From positions 62,001-126,000 of the forward strand of contig NZ_JAUQWH010000001.1 of assembly GCF_030757795.1 (NCBI RefSeq): 64,000 bases of DNA, given 5' to 3'. The notes below the pieces were generated by a model. It worked only from the letters and a program-made list of their open reading frames with translations. It had not been told where the DNA came from and ran no database searches. This DNA is from Actinoplanes oryzae (lineage in GTDB: Bacteria; Actinomycetota; Actinomycetes; Mycobacteriales; Micromonosporaceae). Both the position numbers and the translations under genes were made by a program. Below are positions 51,455 to 62,717 of this stretch, in pieces. The first letter of the stretch is position 1. Each line of letters starts with the position of its first letter.

Positions 51455-53302
51455 CTACTCCGGCACCCGCCGGTAGGCGCCGTCGCTCGCGCTCGTCGCC
51501 ATCGACGCGTAGGCCCGCAGCGCCGCCGAGACCGGGCGGACGCGGTCGGCCGGCGTGTACGGCTTCGGGCGCTGCTCCTCCTCGTGGCGGCGCTGGGCGA
51601 GCTCCTCGTCGGAGACGTTGAGGGTGATGCTGCGGCCGGGGATGTCGATGGTGATCTCGTCGCCGGTGCGGACCAGGGCGATGAGGCCGCCGCCCGCCGC
51701 CTCGGGGGAGACGTGGCCGATCGACAGGCCGGACGTGCCGCCGGAGAAGCGGCCGTCGGTGATCAGCGCGCACGCCTTGCCGAGGCCGCGGCCCTTGAGG
51801 AAGCTCGTCGGGTAGAGCATCTCCTGCATGCCGGGGCCGCCCTTGGGGCCCTCGTAGCGGATCACCACGACGTCGCCCTCGACGACCTCCTTGCCGAGGA
51901 TGCCCTGGACCGCGTCGTCCTGGCTCTCGTAGACGCGGGCCGGGCCGGTGAACTTCCAGATCGACTCGTCGACGCCGGCGGTCTTGACGACGCAGCCGTC
52001 CGGGGCGAGGTTGCCGAAGAGGATGGCCAGGCCGCCGTCCGCCGTGTACGCGTGCTCCACCGAGCGGATGCAGCCGGCCTCGCTGTCGGTGTCGAGCGTC
52101 GCCCAGCGGTTCTCCGTGCTGAACGGCTGGGTGGTGCGCACGCCGCCGGGAGCCGCGTGGAACAGCTCGAGGGCCTCGGGGCTGGGCGAGCCGCCGCGGA
52201 TGTCCCAGGCGTCGAGCCAGCTGCTCAGGTCGGGGGAGTGCACCGACCGCACGCCGGTCTTGAGCGCGCCGCCGCGGTGGAGCTCGCCGAGCAGGGCGGG
52301 GATGCCGCCGGCCCGGTGGACGTCCTCCATGTGGTACTTCGGGCTGTTGGGCGCGACCTTGCTCAGGCACGGCACCCGGCGCGAGATGGCGTCGATCTCG
52401 GTGACGCTGAAGTCGAGCCCGGCCTCGCGCGCGGCGGCCAGCAGGTGCAGGACCGTGTTGGTCGAGCCGCCCATGGCGACGTCGAGCGCGACCGCGTTCT
52501 CGAAGGCGTCGCGGTTGGCGATGCTGCGGGGCAGGACGCTCTCGTCGTTGTTCTCGTAGTACTGCTTGGCGATGTCGACGATCAGCGCGCCGGCCTTCTC
52601 GAAGAGGGCCTTGCGGGAGGCGTGCGTGGCCAGCGTCGAGCCGTTGCCGGGCAGGGCCAGGCCGATCGCCTCGGTCAGGCAGTTCATCGAGTTGGCGGTG
52701 AACATGCCGGAGCACGAGCCGCAGGTCGGGCAGGCCGACCGCTCGATGGTGTCGAGCTGCTCGTCGGTGACGGCGTCGTTGGCGCTCGCGGACATCGCAT
52801 CGACCAGGTCGAGCTTCTCGTGGACGATGCCCTCGATCGCGATCGTCTTGCCGGCCTCCATCGGGCCGCCGGAGACGAAGACCGTCGGGATGTTGAGCCG
52901 CAGGGCGGCGATGAGCATGCCGGGCGTGATCTTGTCGCAGTTCGAGATGCAGACCAGGGCGTCGGCGCAGTGCGCGTTGACCATGTATTCGACGGCGTCG
53001 GCGATCAGCTCGCGGCTGGGCAGCGAATAGAGCATGCCGCCGTGGCCCATGGCGATGCCGTCGTCGACCGCGATGGTGTTGAACTCGCGGCCCACGCCGC
53101 CGGCCTCGGCGATCGAGTCGGCCACGAGCCCGCCGAGGTCCTTGAGATGGACGTGCCCCGGGACGAACTGGGTGTAACTGTTGGCAATGGCCACGATGGG
53201 CTTGCCGAAGTCGTTGTCGGTCATACCGGTGGCGCGCCACAGGGCGCGGGCGCCGGCCATCGTCCGACCGTGTGTCGAGGTCCGGGAACGCAGCTCAGGC
53301 AT
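51455..53302 (-). CDS. ilvD: Dihydroxy-acid dehydratase
   Basis: A 615-aa Fe-S dehydratase converting 2,3-dihydroxy-isovalerate/methylvalerate to the 2-keto acids of Val/Ile synthesis. Cluster cysteines appear in [12 protein letters not shown] and [36 protein letters not shown] and the C-terminal [15 protein letters not shown] and [15 protein letters not shown] are diagnostic. CACTAT 6 nt before ATG suggests a leaderless mRNA. It is divergent from the GGDEF-EAL gene that separates it from ilvBNC. Confidence 0.97.
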   Translation of the reverse strand: MPELRSRTSTHGRTMAGARALWRATGMTDNDFGKPIVAIANSYTQFVPGHVHLKDLGGLVADSIAEAGGVGREFNTIAVDDGIAMGHGGMLYSLPSRELIADAVEYMVNAHCADALVCISNCDKITPGMLIAALRLNIPTVFVSGGPMEAGKTIAIEGIVHEKLDLVDAMSASANDAVTDEQLDTIERSACPTCGSCSGMFTANSMNCLTEAIGLALPGNGSTLATHASRKALFEKAGALIVDIAKQYYENNDESVLPRSIANRDAFENAVALDVAMGGSTNTVLHLLAAAREAGLDFSVTEIDAISRRVPCLSKVAPNSPKYHMEDVHRAGGIPALLGELHRGGALKTGVRSVHSPDLSSWLDAWDIRGGSPSPEALELFHAAPGGVRTTQPFSTENRWATLDTDSEAGCIRSVEHAYTADGGLAILFGNLAPDGCVVKTAGVDESIWKFTGPARVYESQDDAVQGILGKEVVEGDVVVIRYEGPKGGPGMQEMLYPTSFLKGRGLGKACALITDGRFSGGTSGLSIGHVSPEAAGGGLIALVRTGDEITIDIPGRSITLNVSDEELAQRRHEEEQRPKPYTPADRVRPVSAALRAYASMATSASDGAYRRVPE

Positions 53303-53427
53303 GGGTACATAGTGCCACCGGGGCGGGCGGGGGGCGGTGTGTCAGTAGTCATGCGTCCACAAGGCGGGACGGGCCCTGGTTGGCTTCGATTTTCGGCCGC
53401 GGGGAGATAGAGCCTCTTCAAAGATTG

Positions 53428-55740
53428 ATGGACATGGTGCAGAGTGTTCCCGTGCACTCACCGTCCGGCGTGGAGCTGGCCGGGCTGGCGAGCCTCCTGG
53501 CCGCGGTCCCGGCCGTCGCCCTGCTGGCCAGGTCCGGCCGGCGGCACACCGGCGCCGCCCGCCGCGCCCACCAGCTGCTGGCCGCGGGCGGGGCGACCGC
53601 CGCCGCGGCCGCGCTCGCCGGGCTGCTCAGCGCGCTCTCCACCCACAACCACCGCACGCTCGGCCAGGCCGTCGCCGTCGCGACCGCGCTCGGCACGCTG
53701 ACGCTGCTCACCGGCACGCTCATGCTCCCCGGGGCGGCGGAGGACCGGCGCGCGGCCCTGCGCCACCTGCTCGACGCGCTGATCATCGCCGCCGCGCTGT
53801 GGTTCGTGGGCGGCATCGCGACCGGCACCAGGATCGAGGCCTGCGTCGCGGTCCTGCTGCCCGCCGGGGTCACCGCGCTCGCCGTCGGCATCACCACCAT
53901 ATTGGCTATGCACGCGCACCGGCCGCGCCACATCACGGTCCGGGTCGCCGCCGGCGTCACGGTCGTCGCCCTCGCGGCCACGGCCCTGTCCGCCGGCATC
54001 TGCCTGGAGAACAAGCTTCTGATGCTGGCCGGCGCCGTGCTCCTGCCCGCCGGGCTGCTGCTGGTCGCCCACGCGGTGCGGATCGCCGACCGGCCGGTGA
54101 CGATGACCGGCGACATCATCCAGCGCGGGTCCGGCTACGCCTTCGTGCCGATGGCCGCCATGGTGCTCGCCGGCACGTACGAGGCCGTCACGGGCGGAAA
54201 TGTCACCGCGTCCGGCTTCGCCGCCGCCTGCGTCGAGGGGTTCGCCCTGGTCGGCCGGCAGTACCTGGCGCTCGGCGACGTGCGCAGCCACACCCTGGAG
54301 CTGCGCCGGCGCGAGGCGCACTACCGCGAACTCGCCCACACTGATCCGCTCACGGGGCTGGCGAACAGGCGCGGCCTCTTCCGGGCGCTCGCGCAGCGCA
54401 GCGGCACCACGCTCATCAGCCTCGACCTCGACGGCTTCAAGAACGTCAATGACATGCGCGGCCACGACGTTGGCGACGCGGTGCTGGCCGAGGTGGGCGA
54501 CCGGCTGCGGGCCAACCTGCGCGAGGGCGACGTGGCGGCCCGGCTCGGCGGGGACGAGTTCGCCGTGCTCATGGCGGGCACCCCGGAGGAGGCGATGACG
54601 GTCGGCAAGCGGCTGCTCGCGGTGCTGCGGGAGCCGTACGGGACTGTCTTCCTCTCCGCGAGCGTGGGCGTCGCGTCCGGCGGTGAGCTGATGCGCGACG
54701 CCGATCTGGCCCTGCGCTATGCCAAGCAGCGCGGCAAGAACCGCGTGGAGAGCTACGAGAAGCGCTTCGACGAGCTGCTGCGCCGGCACAGCGTGCTGGA
54801 GAGCGAGCTGCGCCACGCCATCGAGCGCGACCAGCTGCGGCTGGTCTTCCAGCCGGTCGTCGCGCTGCCGTCCGTACGCCCGGTGGGCGGCGAAGCCCTC
54901 CTCCGCTGGACCCATCCGGAGCTCGGGGCCGTCCCGCCGGCGGAGTTCATCCCCGTGGCCGAGGAGTCGGACCTCATCTGCGAGCTCGGCGCCTGGGTCC
55001 TCGACCAGGCGTGCCGTCAGCTCGCCCAGTGGCTGCTGGCCGGTCACGACGTCTGGGTGTCGGTCAACCTCTCGCCCAAGGAGCTGCACGCCCCGGACTA
55101 CGCCGGCCGGGTCGCCGCGGTGCTCGCCAAGTACGGCGTCCCGCCCCAGCGCATCGTGCTGGAGGTCACCGAGCACGCCGTCGCCACGGACCTCGACGAG
55201 CTGGTGCGGCGGCTGACCGAGCTGCGCTCGACGGGCGTACGCATCGCGCTCGACGACTTCGGCGCCGGGTACTCGTCGCTGGGTCAGCTGCGGAACCTCC
55301 CCGTGGACATCCTGAAGATCGACCACGCGCTGGTGGCCGAGCCCGAGTCGCGGACGGGCACCGCCGCCCCGCTCGTCGACGTCGTCGTGCGCCTCGGGCA
55401 CCGCCTGGGCCTCGAGGTGCTCGCCGAGGGCATCGGGACGCCGGGGCAGCGCGACGTCGTCGAGGAGGCCGGCTGCCGGCTGGGCCAGGGCTCGCTCTTC
55501 GGCTGGGGTGTGCCCGCCGAGCACTTCGAGGCCCAGCTCACGGCGCGGCAGACGGTGTCGCGCCCGGCCCCGAAGGCGCGGGCCGCGAATGTTTCGCCGA
55601 GCGCACCCGCGCGCAGCCAGATCGTCATGCTGGGACCGGGGATGCGGCAGGTCCGGGCGGTGCTGCCGACCGACCCGGCCTTTTCGAGTGACCAAGATGT
55701 GAGATCAGTTGACGCACCACGTGAGATGGGGCAGTCTTAG
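53428..55740 (+). CDS. Membrane GGDEF-EAL protein between ilvD and ilvB
   Basis: A ~770-aa c-di-GMP protein with about eight to nine membrane helices in residues 10-280. GGDEF follows (AARLGGDEFAVLM, preceded by REGD, a full RxxD I-site), then EAL (GEALLRWTHP, NLSP, EVTEH, DDFGAGYSSL, LKIDHAL, AEGIGT, GQGSLFG). The general-base Glu is kept, but the following Glu of EGVET is Gly. Both activities are possible. The ~70-residue tail is disordered. Two in-frame ATGs (53428, 53434) compete for the start and no strong ribosome-binding site is seen. The ilvB leader promoter lies inside its last codons. Confidence 0.9.
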   Translation: MDMVQSVPVHSPSGVELAGLASLLAAVPAVALLARSGRRHTGAARRAHQLLAAGGATAAAAALAGLLSALSTHNHRTLGQAVAVATALGTLTLLTGTLMLPGAAEDRRAALRHLLDALIIAAALWFVGGIATGTRIEACVAVLLPAGVTALAVGITTILAMHAHRPRHITVRVAAGVTVVALAATALSAGICLENKLLMLAGAVLLPAGLLLVAHAVRIADRPVTMTGDIIQRGSGYAFVPMAAMVLAGTYEAVTGGNVTASGFAAACVEGFALVGRQYLALGDVRSHTLELRRREAHYRELAHTDPLTGLANRRGLFRALAQRSGTTLISLDLDGFKNVNDMRGHDVGDAVLAEVGDRLRANLREGDVAARLGGDEFAVLMAGTPEEAMTVGKRLLAVLREPYGTVFLSASVGVASGGELMRDADLALRYAKQRGKNRVESYEKRFDELLRRHSVLESELRHAIERDQLRLVFQPVVALPSVRPVGGEALLRWTHPELGAVPPAEFIPVAEESDLICELGAWVLDQACRQLAQWLLAGHDVWVSVNLSPKELHAPDYAGRVAAVLAKYGVPPQRIVLEVTEHAVATDLDELVRRLTELRSTGVRIALDDFGAGYSSLGQLRNLPVDILKIDHALVAEPESRTGTAAPLVDVVVRLGHRLGLEVLAEGIGTPGQRDVVEEAGCRLGQGSLFGWGVPAEHFEAQLTARQTVSRPAPKARAANVSPSAPARSQIVMLGPGMRQVRAVLPTDPAFSSDQDVRSVDAPREMGQS
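55709..55737 (+). promoter_or_regulatory. Promoter of the ilvB leader
   Basis: TTGACG (55709-55714), 17-bp spacer, CAGTCT (55732-55737). The leader-peptide ATG starts 7 nt after the -10, so transcription should begin at or next to that ATG. The promoter overlaps the 3' end of the GGDEF-EAL gene. Confidence 0.75.
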
Positions 55741-55744
55741 CCGC

Positions 55745-55774
55745 ATGTGTTCGTCGTTCCTCGTACTTAGTTGA
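55745..55774 (+). CDS. ilvB leader peptide (9 aa, MCSSFLVLS)
   Basis: A nine-codon reading frame rich in branched-chain residues (Leu-Val-Leu at codons 6-8). The Val and second Leu use GTA and CTT, rare codons in this GC-rich genome. It is predicted to be translated from a leaderless 5' end. Its stop codon lies at the foot of the first of two hairpins that precede ilvB. Slow reading of these codons when Val-/Leu-tRNA is scarce would let transcription continue. Confidence 0.75.
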   Translation: MCSSFLVLS

Positions 55775-55843
55775 GCGCGCTGCCCTTCACGAAGCTTCTG
55801 GGCAGTGCGCTAGGTCCCGTGCGAAAGCACGTGGGCCTTTTTT
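55774..55843 (+). terminator. ilvB attenuator: pause hairpin plus intrinsic terminator
   Basis: Hairpin 1: 12-bp stem (55774-55785 with 55800-55811, one wobble), 14-nt loop. Hairpin 2: ggtcccgtgc (55813-55822), gaaa loop, gcacgtgggcc (55827-55837) with one bulge, followed by six T (55838-55843). This is one of the few U-tailed terminators in the window and lies 46 nt before ilvB, as expected for attenuation. Confidence 0.8.
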
Positions 55844-55889
55844 GTTGCGCGAGTAACGACATCCGAACCCGAACGAAGGCCGAATCGTC

Positions 55890-57715
55890 ATGACGAGACC
55901 CACGCCCGAGACCCTCGCCAACCGCGCCACCCCCGCTACCGTCGCGGCCGCCGCCGCGGCCCCGTCCGTAGCCACGAGCCCGACCCCGGCCACCGGGGCC
56001 CAGTCGCTCGTGCGGTCGCTCGAGGCGCTCGGCGTCGAGGTCGTGTTCGGCCTGCCCGGCGGGACGATCCTGCCGGCCTACGACCCGCTCTACGACTCCA
56101 AGGTGCGCCACATCCTCGTCCGCCACGAGCAGGGCGCGGGTCACGCGGCCACCGGCTACGCCCAGGCCACCGGCAAGATCGGCGTGTGCATCGCCACGTC
56201 CGGCCCGGGCGCGACCAACCTGGTCACCGCGATCGCGGACGCGTACATGGACTCGGTGCCGATCGTGGCGATCACCGGACAGGTCACGCGGGCCTCGATC
56301 GGCACGGACGCCTTCCAGGAGGCGGACATCCAGGGCATCACGCTGCCGATCACGAAGCACAACTTCCTGATCCAGACGCCCGAGGAGATCCCTCAGGTGC
56401 TCGCGGAGGCGTTCCACCTGGCGTCGACCGGCCGGCCCGGCCCGGTGCTCGTCGACATCCCCAAGGACGTGCAGCAGGCGCAGACGACGTTCGCCTGGCC
56501 GCCCGTGCTCGACCTGCCCGGCTACCGGCCGACGCTGCACCCGCACGGCAAGCAGATCCGCGAGGCGGCCCGGCTGATCGCCGCCGCCAAGCGCCCGGTG
56601 CTCTACGTGGGCGGCGGCGTGCTCAAGGCCGGCGCGACCGACGGGCTGCGCAAGCTCGCCGAGCAGACCGGCATCCCGGTGGTCACCACGCTGATGGCCC
56701 TCGGCGCGTTCCCCGACTCGCACCCGCAGCACCTGGGCATGCCCGGCATGCACGGCACGGTGCCCGCGGTCTACGCGCTGCAGAAGGCCGACCTGCTGGT
56801 CACGCTGGGCGCGCGCTTCGACGACCGGGTGACCGGCAGGCTCGACTCGTTCGCCCCGGACGCCAAGGTCGTGCACGCCGACATCGACCCGGCCGAGATC
56901 GGCAAGAACAGGCACGCGGACGTCCCGATCGTGGGTGACGCCCGGCACGTGATCGACGAGCTGATCGCCGCGGTGTCCGGCACCGCGACCGGCGCGGACG
57001 CGTACCAGTCGTGGTGGGCCTCGCTCAACGACCTGCGCGAGCGCTACCCGCTCGGCTACGACGAGCCCGACGACGGCACGCTGGCCCCGCAGTACGTGAT
57101 CGAGCGCATCGGCGAGCTGGTCGGCCCCGACGCGGTCTACGTGGCGGGCGTCGGGCAGCACCAGATGTGGGCGTCGCAGTTCATCAAGTACGAGAAGCCG
57201 GGCACCTGGCTCAACTCCGGCGGCGCCGGGACCATGGGCTACGCGGTGCCCGCCGCGATGGGCGCCAAGGTGGGCCTGCCGGACACCCCGGTGTGGGGCA
57301 TCGACGGCGACGGCTGCTTCCAGATGACCAACCAGGAGCTGGCTACCTGCGCGATCGAGGGCATCCCGATCAAGATCGCGGTGATCAACAACGGCAACCT
57401 GGGCATGGTGCGTCAGTGGCAGACGCTGTTCTACGAGGGCCGCTACAGCAACACCGAGCTGGGCACGCACAAGCACCGCATCCCCGACTTCGTCAAGCTG
57501 GCCGAGGCGCTGGGCTGCATCGGGCTGCGCTGCGAGAGCAAGGCGGACGTGGACGCGACCATCAAGGCCGCCATGGAGATCAACGACCGCCCGGTGGTCA
57601 TCGACTTCACGGTCGGCAAGGACGCCATGGTGTGGCCGATGGTCGCCGCCGGCACGAGCAACGACGAGATCATGTTCGCCCGGGACGTGCGCCCCGACTT
57701 CGACGAGGACGACCT

Positions 57716-57719
<4 letters not shown>
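55890..57719 (+). CDS. ilvB: Acetolactate synthase large subunit
   Basis: A 609-aa ThDP-dependent enzyme making acetolactate/acetohydroxybutyrate. The catalytic Glu is in [15 protein letters not shown]; the FAD-binding region, and the ThDP motif [15 protein letters not shown]...[11 protein letters not shown], are all present. Residues 1-35 form an Ala/Thr/Pro-rich extension. Expressed from the attenuated promoter upstream. Its stop overlaps the start of ilvN (GTGA). Confidence 0.97.
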
Positions 57720-59276
<1,557 letters not shown>

Positions 59277-59286
59277 TCGCATTCCC

Positions 59287-59328
59287 GACAGCCCGGATCG
59301 CCCTCGTGGTGGTCCGGGCTGTCGTCTT
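59287..59328 (+). terminator. Terminator of ilvBNC
   Basis: An 11-bp stem, gacagcccgga/tccgggctgtc (59287-59297, 59313-59323), with a 15-nt loop, followed by gtcttt. Confidence 0.7.
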
Positions 59329-59449
59329 TGTGATCAGATGACTACCTGAAACGTGGGCGTTACGTCGCGCTTACCTAGGATTGGCGTCGTCATCGAATTG
59401 TGCACTGTAAGGGCACTTCCGGGTGGTGCGGAACAGGTAGCCTCGCCGC

Positions 59450-60682
59450 ATGCGACTGGCTGATTCTTTCCGGAGTGAGCGCTTCGGCGCTGTCCGGATT
59501 CATGAGCTGCAGAGGGTGATCGAGCTCGACTCGGGTGCCGTGCCCGACGCCGGCCAGCCGAATCGCTCGGCCGGCAGCCGGGTGGTCGCGCCGGAGGCAA
59601 TACGCGCCGTCGAGTCGCAAATGGTAATCGTCGTCCCCTGCATGAATGAGACACGAAGCGTCATCGAAGGCGTGCTCTCCGGAATTCCACACGACTGTCT
59701 CATTGTGCTTGTCTCGAACAGCGACAAGCTTCCCGTCGATCGCTACGAGATCGAGGCGCAGACGCTCGAGCAGTTCTGCCGGCTCGCCGGGCGCTCCGCC
59801 GTGGCCGTGCACCAGAAGGACCCCGGGCTCGCGGCCGCGTTCAAGGCGGCGGGCATGGCCGAGCTGATCGGCGACGACGGGCTGGTGCGCAACGGCAAGG
59901 GCGAGGCGATGCTGATCGGCATGGCGGTCGCCGCGATGACCGGCCGCAAATACCTCGGCTACGTCGACGCCGACAATTACGTGCCCGGCGCCGTCCACGA
60001 GTACTGCAAGGCGTACGCCGCGGGTCTGCACCTGGCCGACAGCCCCTGGTCCATGGTCCGCATCTCGTGGCACTCCAAGCCCAAGCTGCGCGACGGGCGG
60101 CTGTTCTTCAGCCGCCGCGGCCGCAGCTCGCAGATCACCAACGAGTGGCTCAACCGCTTCCTCGCCGAATACTCCGGCTTCGGCACCGAGGTCATCGCCA
60201 CGGGCAACGCCGGCGAGCACGCGATGAGCCTCGAACTCGGCCTCAAGCTGCGCCTGGCGGGCGGCTTCGCGGTCGAGCCCTACGAATATCTCGACCTGTT
60301 CGAGCAGTTCGGCGGCGTGCTGGAGAGCAACGACCCGGAGGTCATGGCCGGCTCGGTGCCGATCCTGCAGATCGAGACCCGCAATCCGCACTTCCACGAC
60401 AACAAGGGCGAGGACCACGTCCAGGGCATGCGCATGCAGGCCCTCAACGTGATCTACCACTCGCCGGTCACGCTCCCGGCGGTGCGGCAGGCCATCGTCG
60501 ACTTCATGGTGTCCCAGGGCGCCCTGGAGCCCGGCCAGGAGCCGCCGCGCGAGCGGGTCTACCCGCCGGTGGGCAGCCTCGACCTCGAGCTGCTCTACGA
60601 CGGGCTGGACGCGGAGGCGACGAGCTTCCGCCAGTTCGACGCCCCGATCGCCCGGCACACGGTGCCGCGGCAGAAGGTCTGA
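59450..60682 (+). CDS. mpgS: Mannosyl-3-phosphoglycerate synthase
   Basis: A 410-aa GT55-type transferase that joins mannose from GDP-mannose to 3-phosphoglycerate, the first step to the osmolyte mannosylglycerate. Family sequence is clear at the N-terminus (DSFRSERFGAVRIHELQRVIELDSG) and in VIVVPCMNETRSVIEGVLSGIPHDCLIVLVSNS, QKDPGLAAAFK, the metal-binding GYVDADNYVPG and NPHFHDNKGEDHVQGM. TAGCCT lies 6 nt before ATG (leaderless). The MPG phosphatase is not in the window, so the end product is not certain. The enzyme is best known from thermophiles and Rubrobacter. Confidence 0.88.
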   Translation: MRLADSFRSERFGAVRIHELQRVIELDSGAVPDAGQPNRSAGSRVVAPEAIRAVESQMVIVVPCMNETRSVIEGVLSGIPHDCLIVLVSNSDKLPVDRYEIEAQTLEQFCRLAGRSAVAVHQKDPGLAAAFKAAGMAELIGDDGLVRNGKGEAMLIGMAVAAMTGRKYLGYVDADNYVPGAVHEYCKAYAAGLHLADSPWSMVRISWHSKPKLRDGRLFFSRRGRSSQITNEWLNRFLAEYSGFGTEVIATGNAGEHAMSLELGLKLRLAGGFAVEPYEYLDLFEQFGGVLESNDPEVMAGSVPILQIETRNPHFHDNKGEDHVQGMRMQALNVIYHSPVTLPAVRQAIVDFMVSQGALEPGQEPPRERVYPPVGSLDLELLYDGLDAEATSFRQFDAPIARHTVPRQKV

Positions 60683-60731
60683 GGCCCGGCGACCGCTGCG
60701 ATCGAGGCGCATCGTGTAGATACTTGTCGAT

Positions 60732-62330
60732 GTGACTTCTGTCGTGGTGGTCGCCGAGGAGCTCGCTCCGGCGGCGATCGACGTGCTCGCCGCCGACTTC
60801 GAGGTGCGGACCGCCGACGGTACGAACCGGGCCGCGCTGCTGGCGGCGGTGGCCGACGCCGAGGCGCTGATCGTCCGCAGCGCCACCCGGGTCGACGGGG
60901 AGGTGCTTGCCGCGGCGCCCAAGCTCAAGGTCGTCGCGCGCGCCGGCGTGGGACTCGACAACGTCGACGTGGCGGCGGCCACGGCGCGGGGCGTCATGGT
61001 CGCCAACGCCCCGACGTCGAACATCGTGTCCGCCGCCGAGCAGGCCGTCGCCCTGCTGCTCGCGGTCGCCCGGCACACCGCCGCGGCCAGCGCGGCCCTC
61101 AAGCGCGGCGAGTGGCAGCGCTCCCGCTACACCGGCGTCGAGCTGCACGGCAAGACCGTCGGCGTGGTCGGGCTCGGCCGGATCGGGATGCTGTTCGCCC
61201 AGCGCATGGCGGCGTTCGGGACACGCCTGATCGCGTACGACCCCTACCTCCAGCCGGCCCGGGCGGCCCAGCTGGGCGTACGCCTGGTGGGGCTGGACGA
61301 GCTGCTGCGCGAGAGCGACTTCATCTCCGTGCACCTGCCGCGCACCCCGGAGACGATGGGCCTGATCGGGGAGAAGGAGCTGGCGTCGGTCAAACCGGGC
61401 GTCCGCATCGTCAACGCGGCCCGCGGCGGACTCGTGGACGAGGAGGCGCTCGCCGCTGCCCTCGCGGACGGCCGGGTCGCCGGCGCCGGGCTGGACGTCT
61501 TCACCACCGAGCCGGCGACCCGGTCGCCGCTCTTCGCCTTCGACACGGTCGTGGTCACGCCGCACCTGGGCGCGTCGACGGCCGAGGCGCAGGACAAGGC
61601 CGGGCTCGCCGTCGCCCGCAGCGTCAAGCTCGCGCTCGCCGGGGAGTTCGTGCCCGACGCGGTCAACGTGCAGGCCGGCGGCGTGGTCGACGAGGAGGTG
61701 CGGCCGCTGCTCGGACTGGCCGAGCGGCTGGGCAAGGTGTTCACCGGCGTGGCGGGCGGCATCGCGGCGAACGTGACCGTCGAGGTGCGCGGCGAGATCG
61801 TCAGCCACGACGTCGCGGTGCTCAAGCTGGCGGCGACGAAGGGACTCTTCGCGTCGGTGGTGGAGGAGCGGGTGACGTACGTGAACGCACCCCGGCTGGC
61901 GGCGGCCCGCGGCGTCGAGGTCGCGCTCCACGTCGACAGCGCCCGCGACGACCCCCACAACCTGGTGACCGTACGGGGAGCCCTGCCCGACGGCCGCAGC
62001 GTCTGCGTGGCCGGCGCGATCGTCACCGCGGGCGGGCGGGAGGCGCGCAAGCTGACCCGGCTCGACGAGTTCGACCTGGAGCTGGACGCCGGTGGGGTGC
62101 TGCTGTTCCTGCGCTACTCCGACCGGCCGGGCATGATCGGCCGGATCGGCACGCTGCTCGGCCAGGCCGGGGTCAACATCGCCGGCATGCAGGTCGCCCG
62201 CCGGGAGGCCGGTGGCGAGGCGCTGATGGTGCTGCTGCTCGACTCCGCCGTCGACGCCGAGCTGCTGTCCACCGTGGCCGCGGCGATCGGCTCCTCGCGG
62301 GCGAGCATCGTCGACCTGCGCGAGGAGTGA
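60732..62330 (+). CDS. serA: D-3-phosphoglycerate dehydrogenase
   Basis: A 532-aa SerA of the long actinobacterial type for serine synthesis: substrate/NAD domains with VVARAGVGLDNVDV, VGVVGLGRIGMLFAQRM, NAARGGLVDEEAL and VTPHLGASTAEAQDKAG, then the intervening domain, and a C-terminal ACT domain (LFLRYSDRPGMIGRIGTLLGQAGVNIAGMQVAR) that binds serine. GTG start 49 nt after mpgS; taga-t elements lie upstream. It shares its substrate, 3-phosphoglycerate, with MpgS. Confidence 0.97.
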   Translation: MTSVVVVAEELAPAAIDVLAADFEVRTADGTNRAALLAAVADAEALIVRSATRVDGEVLAAAPKLKVVARAGVGLDNVDVAAATARGVMVANAPTSNIVSAAEQAVALLLAVARHTAAASAALKRGEWQRSRYTGVELHGKTVGVVGLGRIGMLFAQRMAAFGTRLIAYDPYLQPARAAQLGVRLVGLDELLRESDFISVHLPRTPETMGLIGEKELASVKPGVRIVNAARGGLVDEEALAAALADGRVAGAGLDVFTTEPATRSPLFAFDTVVVTPHLGASTAEAQDKAGLAVARSVKLALAGEFVPDAVNVQAGGVVDEEVRPLLGLAERLGKVFTGVAGGIAANVTVEVRGEIVSHDVAVLKLAATKGLFASVVEERVTYVNAPRLAAARGVEVALHVDSARDDPHNLVTVRGALPDGRSVCVAGAIVTAGGREARKLTRLDEFDLELDAGGVLLFLRYSDRPGMIGRIGTLLGQAGVNIAGMQVARREAGGEALMVLLLDSAVDAELLSTVAAAIGSSRASIVDLREE

Positions 62331-62354
62331 TGCGTCGGCCCGCGCGAGGGGTGC

Positions 62355-62717
62355 TCAGCGGGTCTTGACCGGGGGCGGGTAGACCGTGCCGTCCTGCAGG
62401 TCGAGCAGGTCGAGGTTGAGTTCGGCGGCGAGCCGCTCGATCGTCTCCAGCACCGCGTCGGGGCATCCCTCGTCGAGCCGCATCGTGATGTGGTCCGCGG
62501 CGGCGTGCAGCGGCGCCGTCGCCCAGGGCGTGCCGGGCAGCGTGGCGCGCGGGCCGCGATCGGGATATGTGCTGGTCAAGGCGTCGTAGAACGCGACAAC
62601 GCGGGGGTCGGCAGGGCGCTGCGGGTGCTCACCGCGGGCGCACCGCTCATTGGCGGCACGCACGTCGTCGGGCAGGTCCGCGTTGTCCGTGGCCCACACC
62701 ACGAGGTCGAAACTCAC
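62355..62717 (-). CDS. Small protein of unknown function
   Basis: Unrecognised ~120-aa soluble protein. It begins SFDLVVWATDNADLPDDVRAANERCARGEHPQRP and ends DHITMRLDEGCPDAVLETIERLAAELNLDLLDLQDGTVYPPP. The C-terminal DLLDLQDGTVYPPP resembles small proteins that read or use "ERLAxELGLVVYDPQ"-type ends, a pattern common in actinobacteria without known function. GTG start; a longer frame upstream is open but repetitive and unlikely. Convergent with serA. Confidence 0.6.
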   Translation of the reverse strand: MSFDLVVWATDNADLPDDVRAANERCARGEHPQRPADPRVVAFYDALTSTYPDRGPRATLPGTPWATAPLHAAADHITMRLDEGCPDAVLETIERLAAELNLDLLDLQDGTVYPPPVKTR

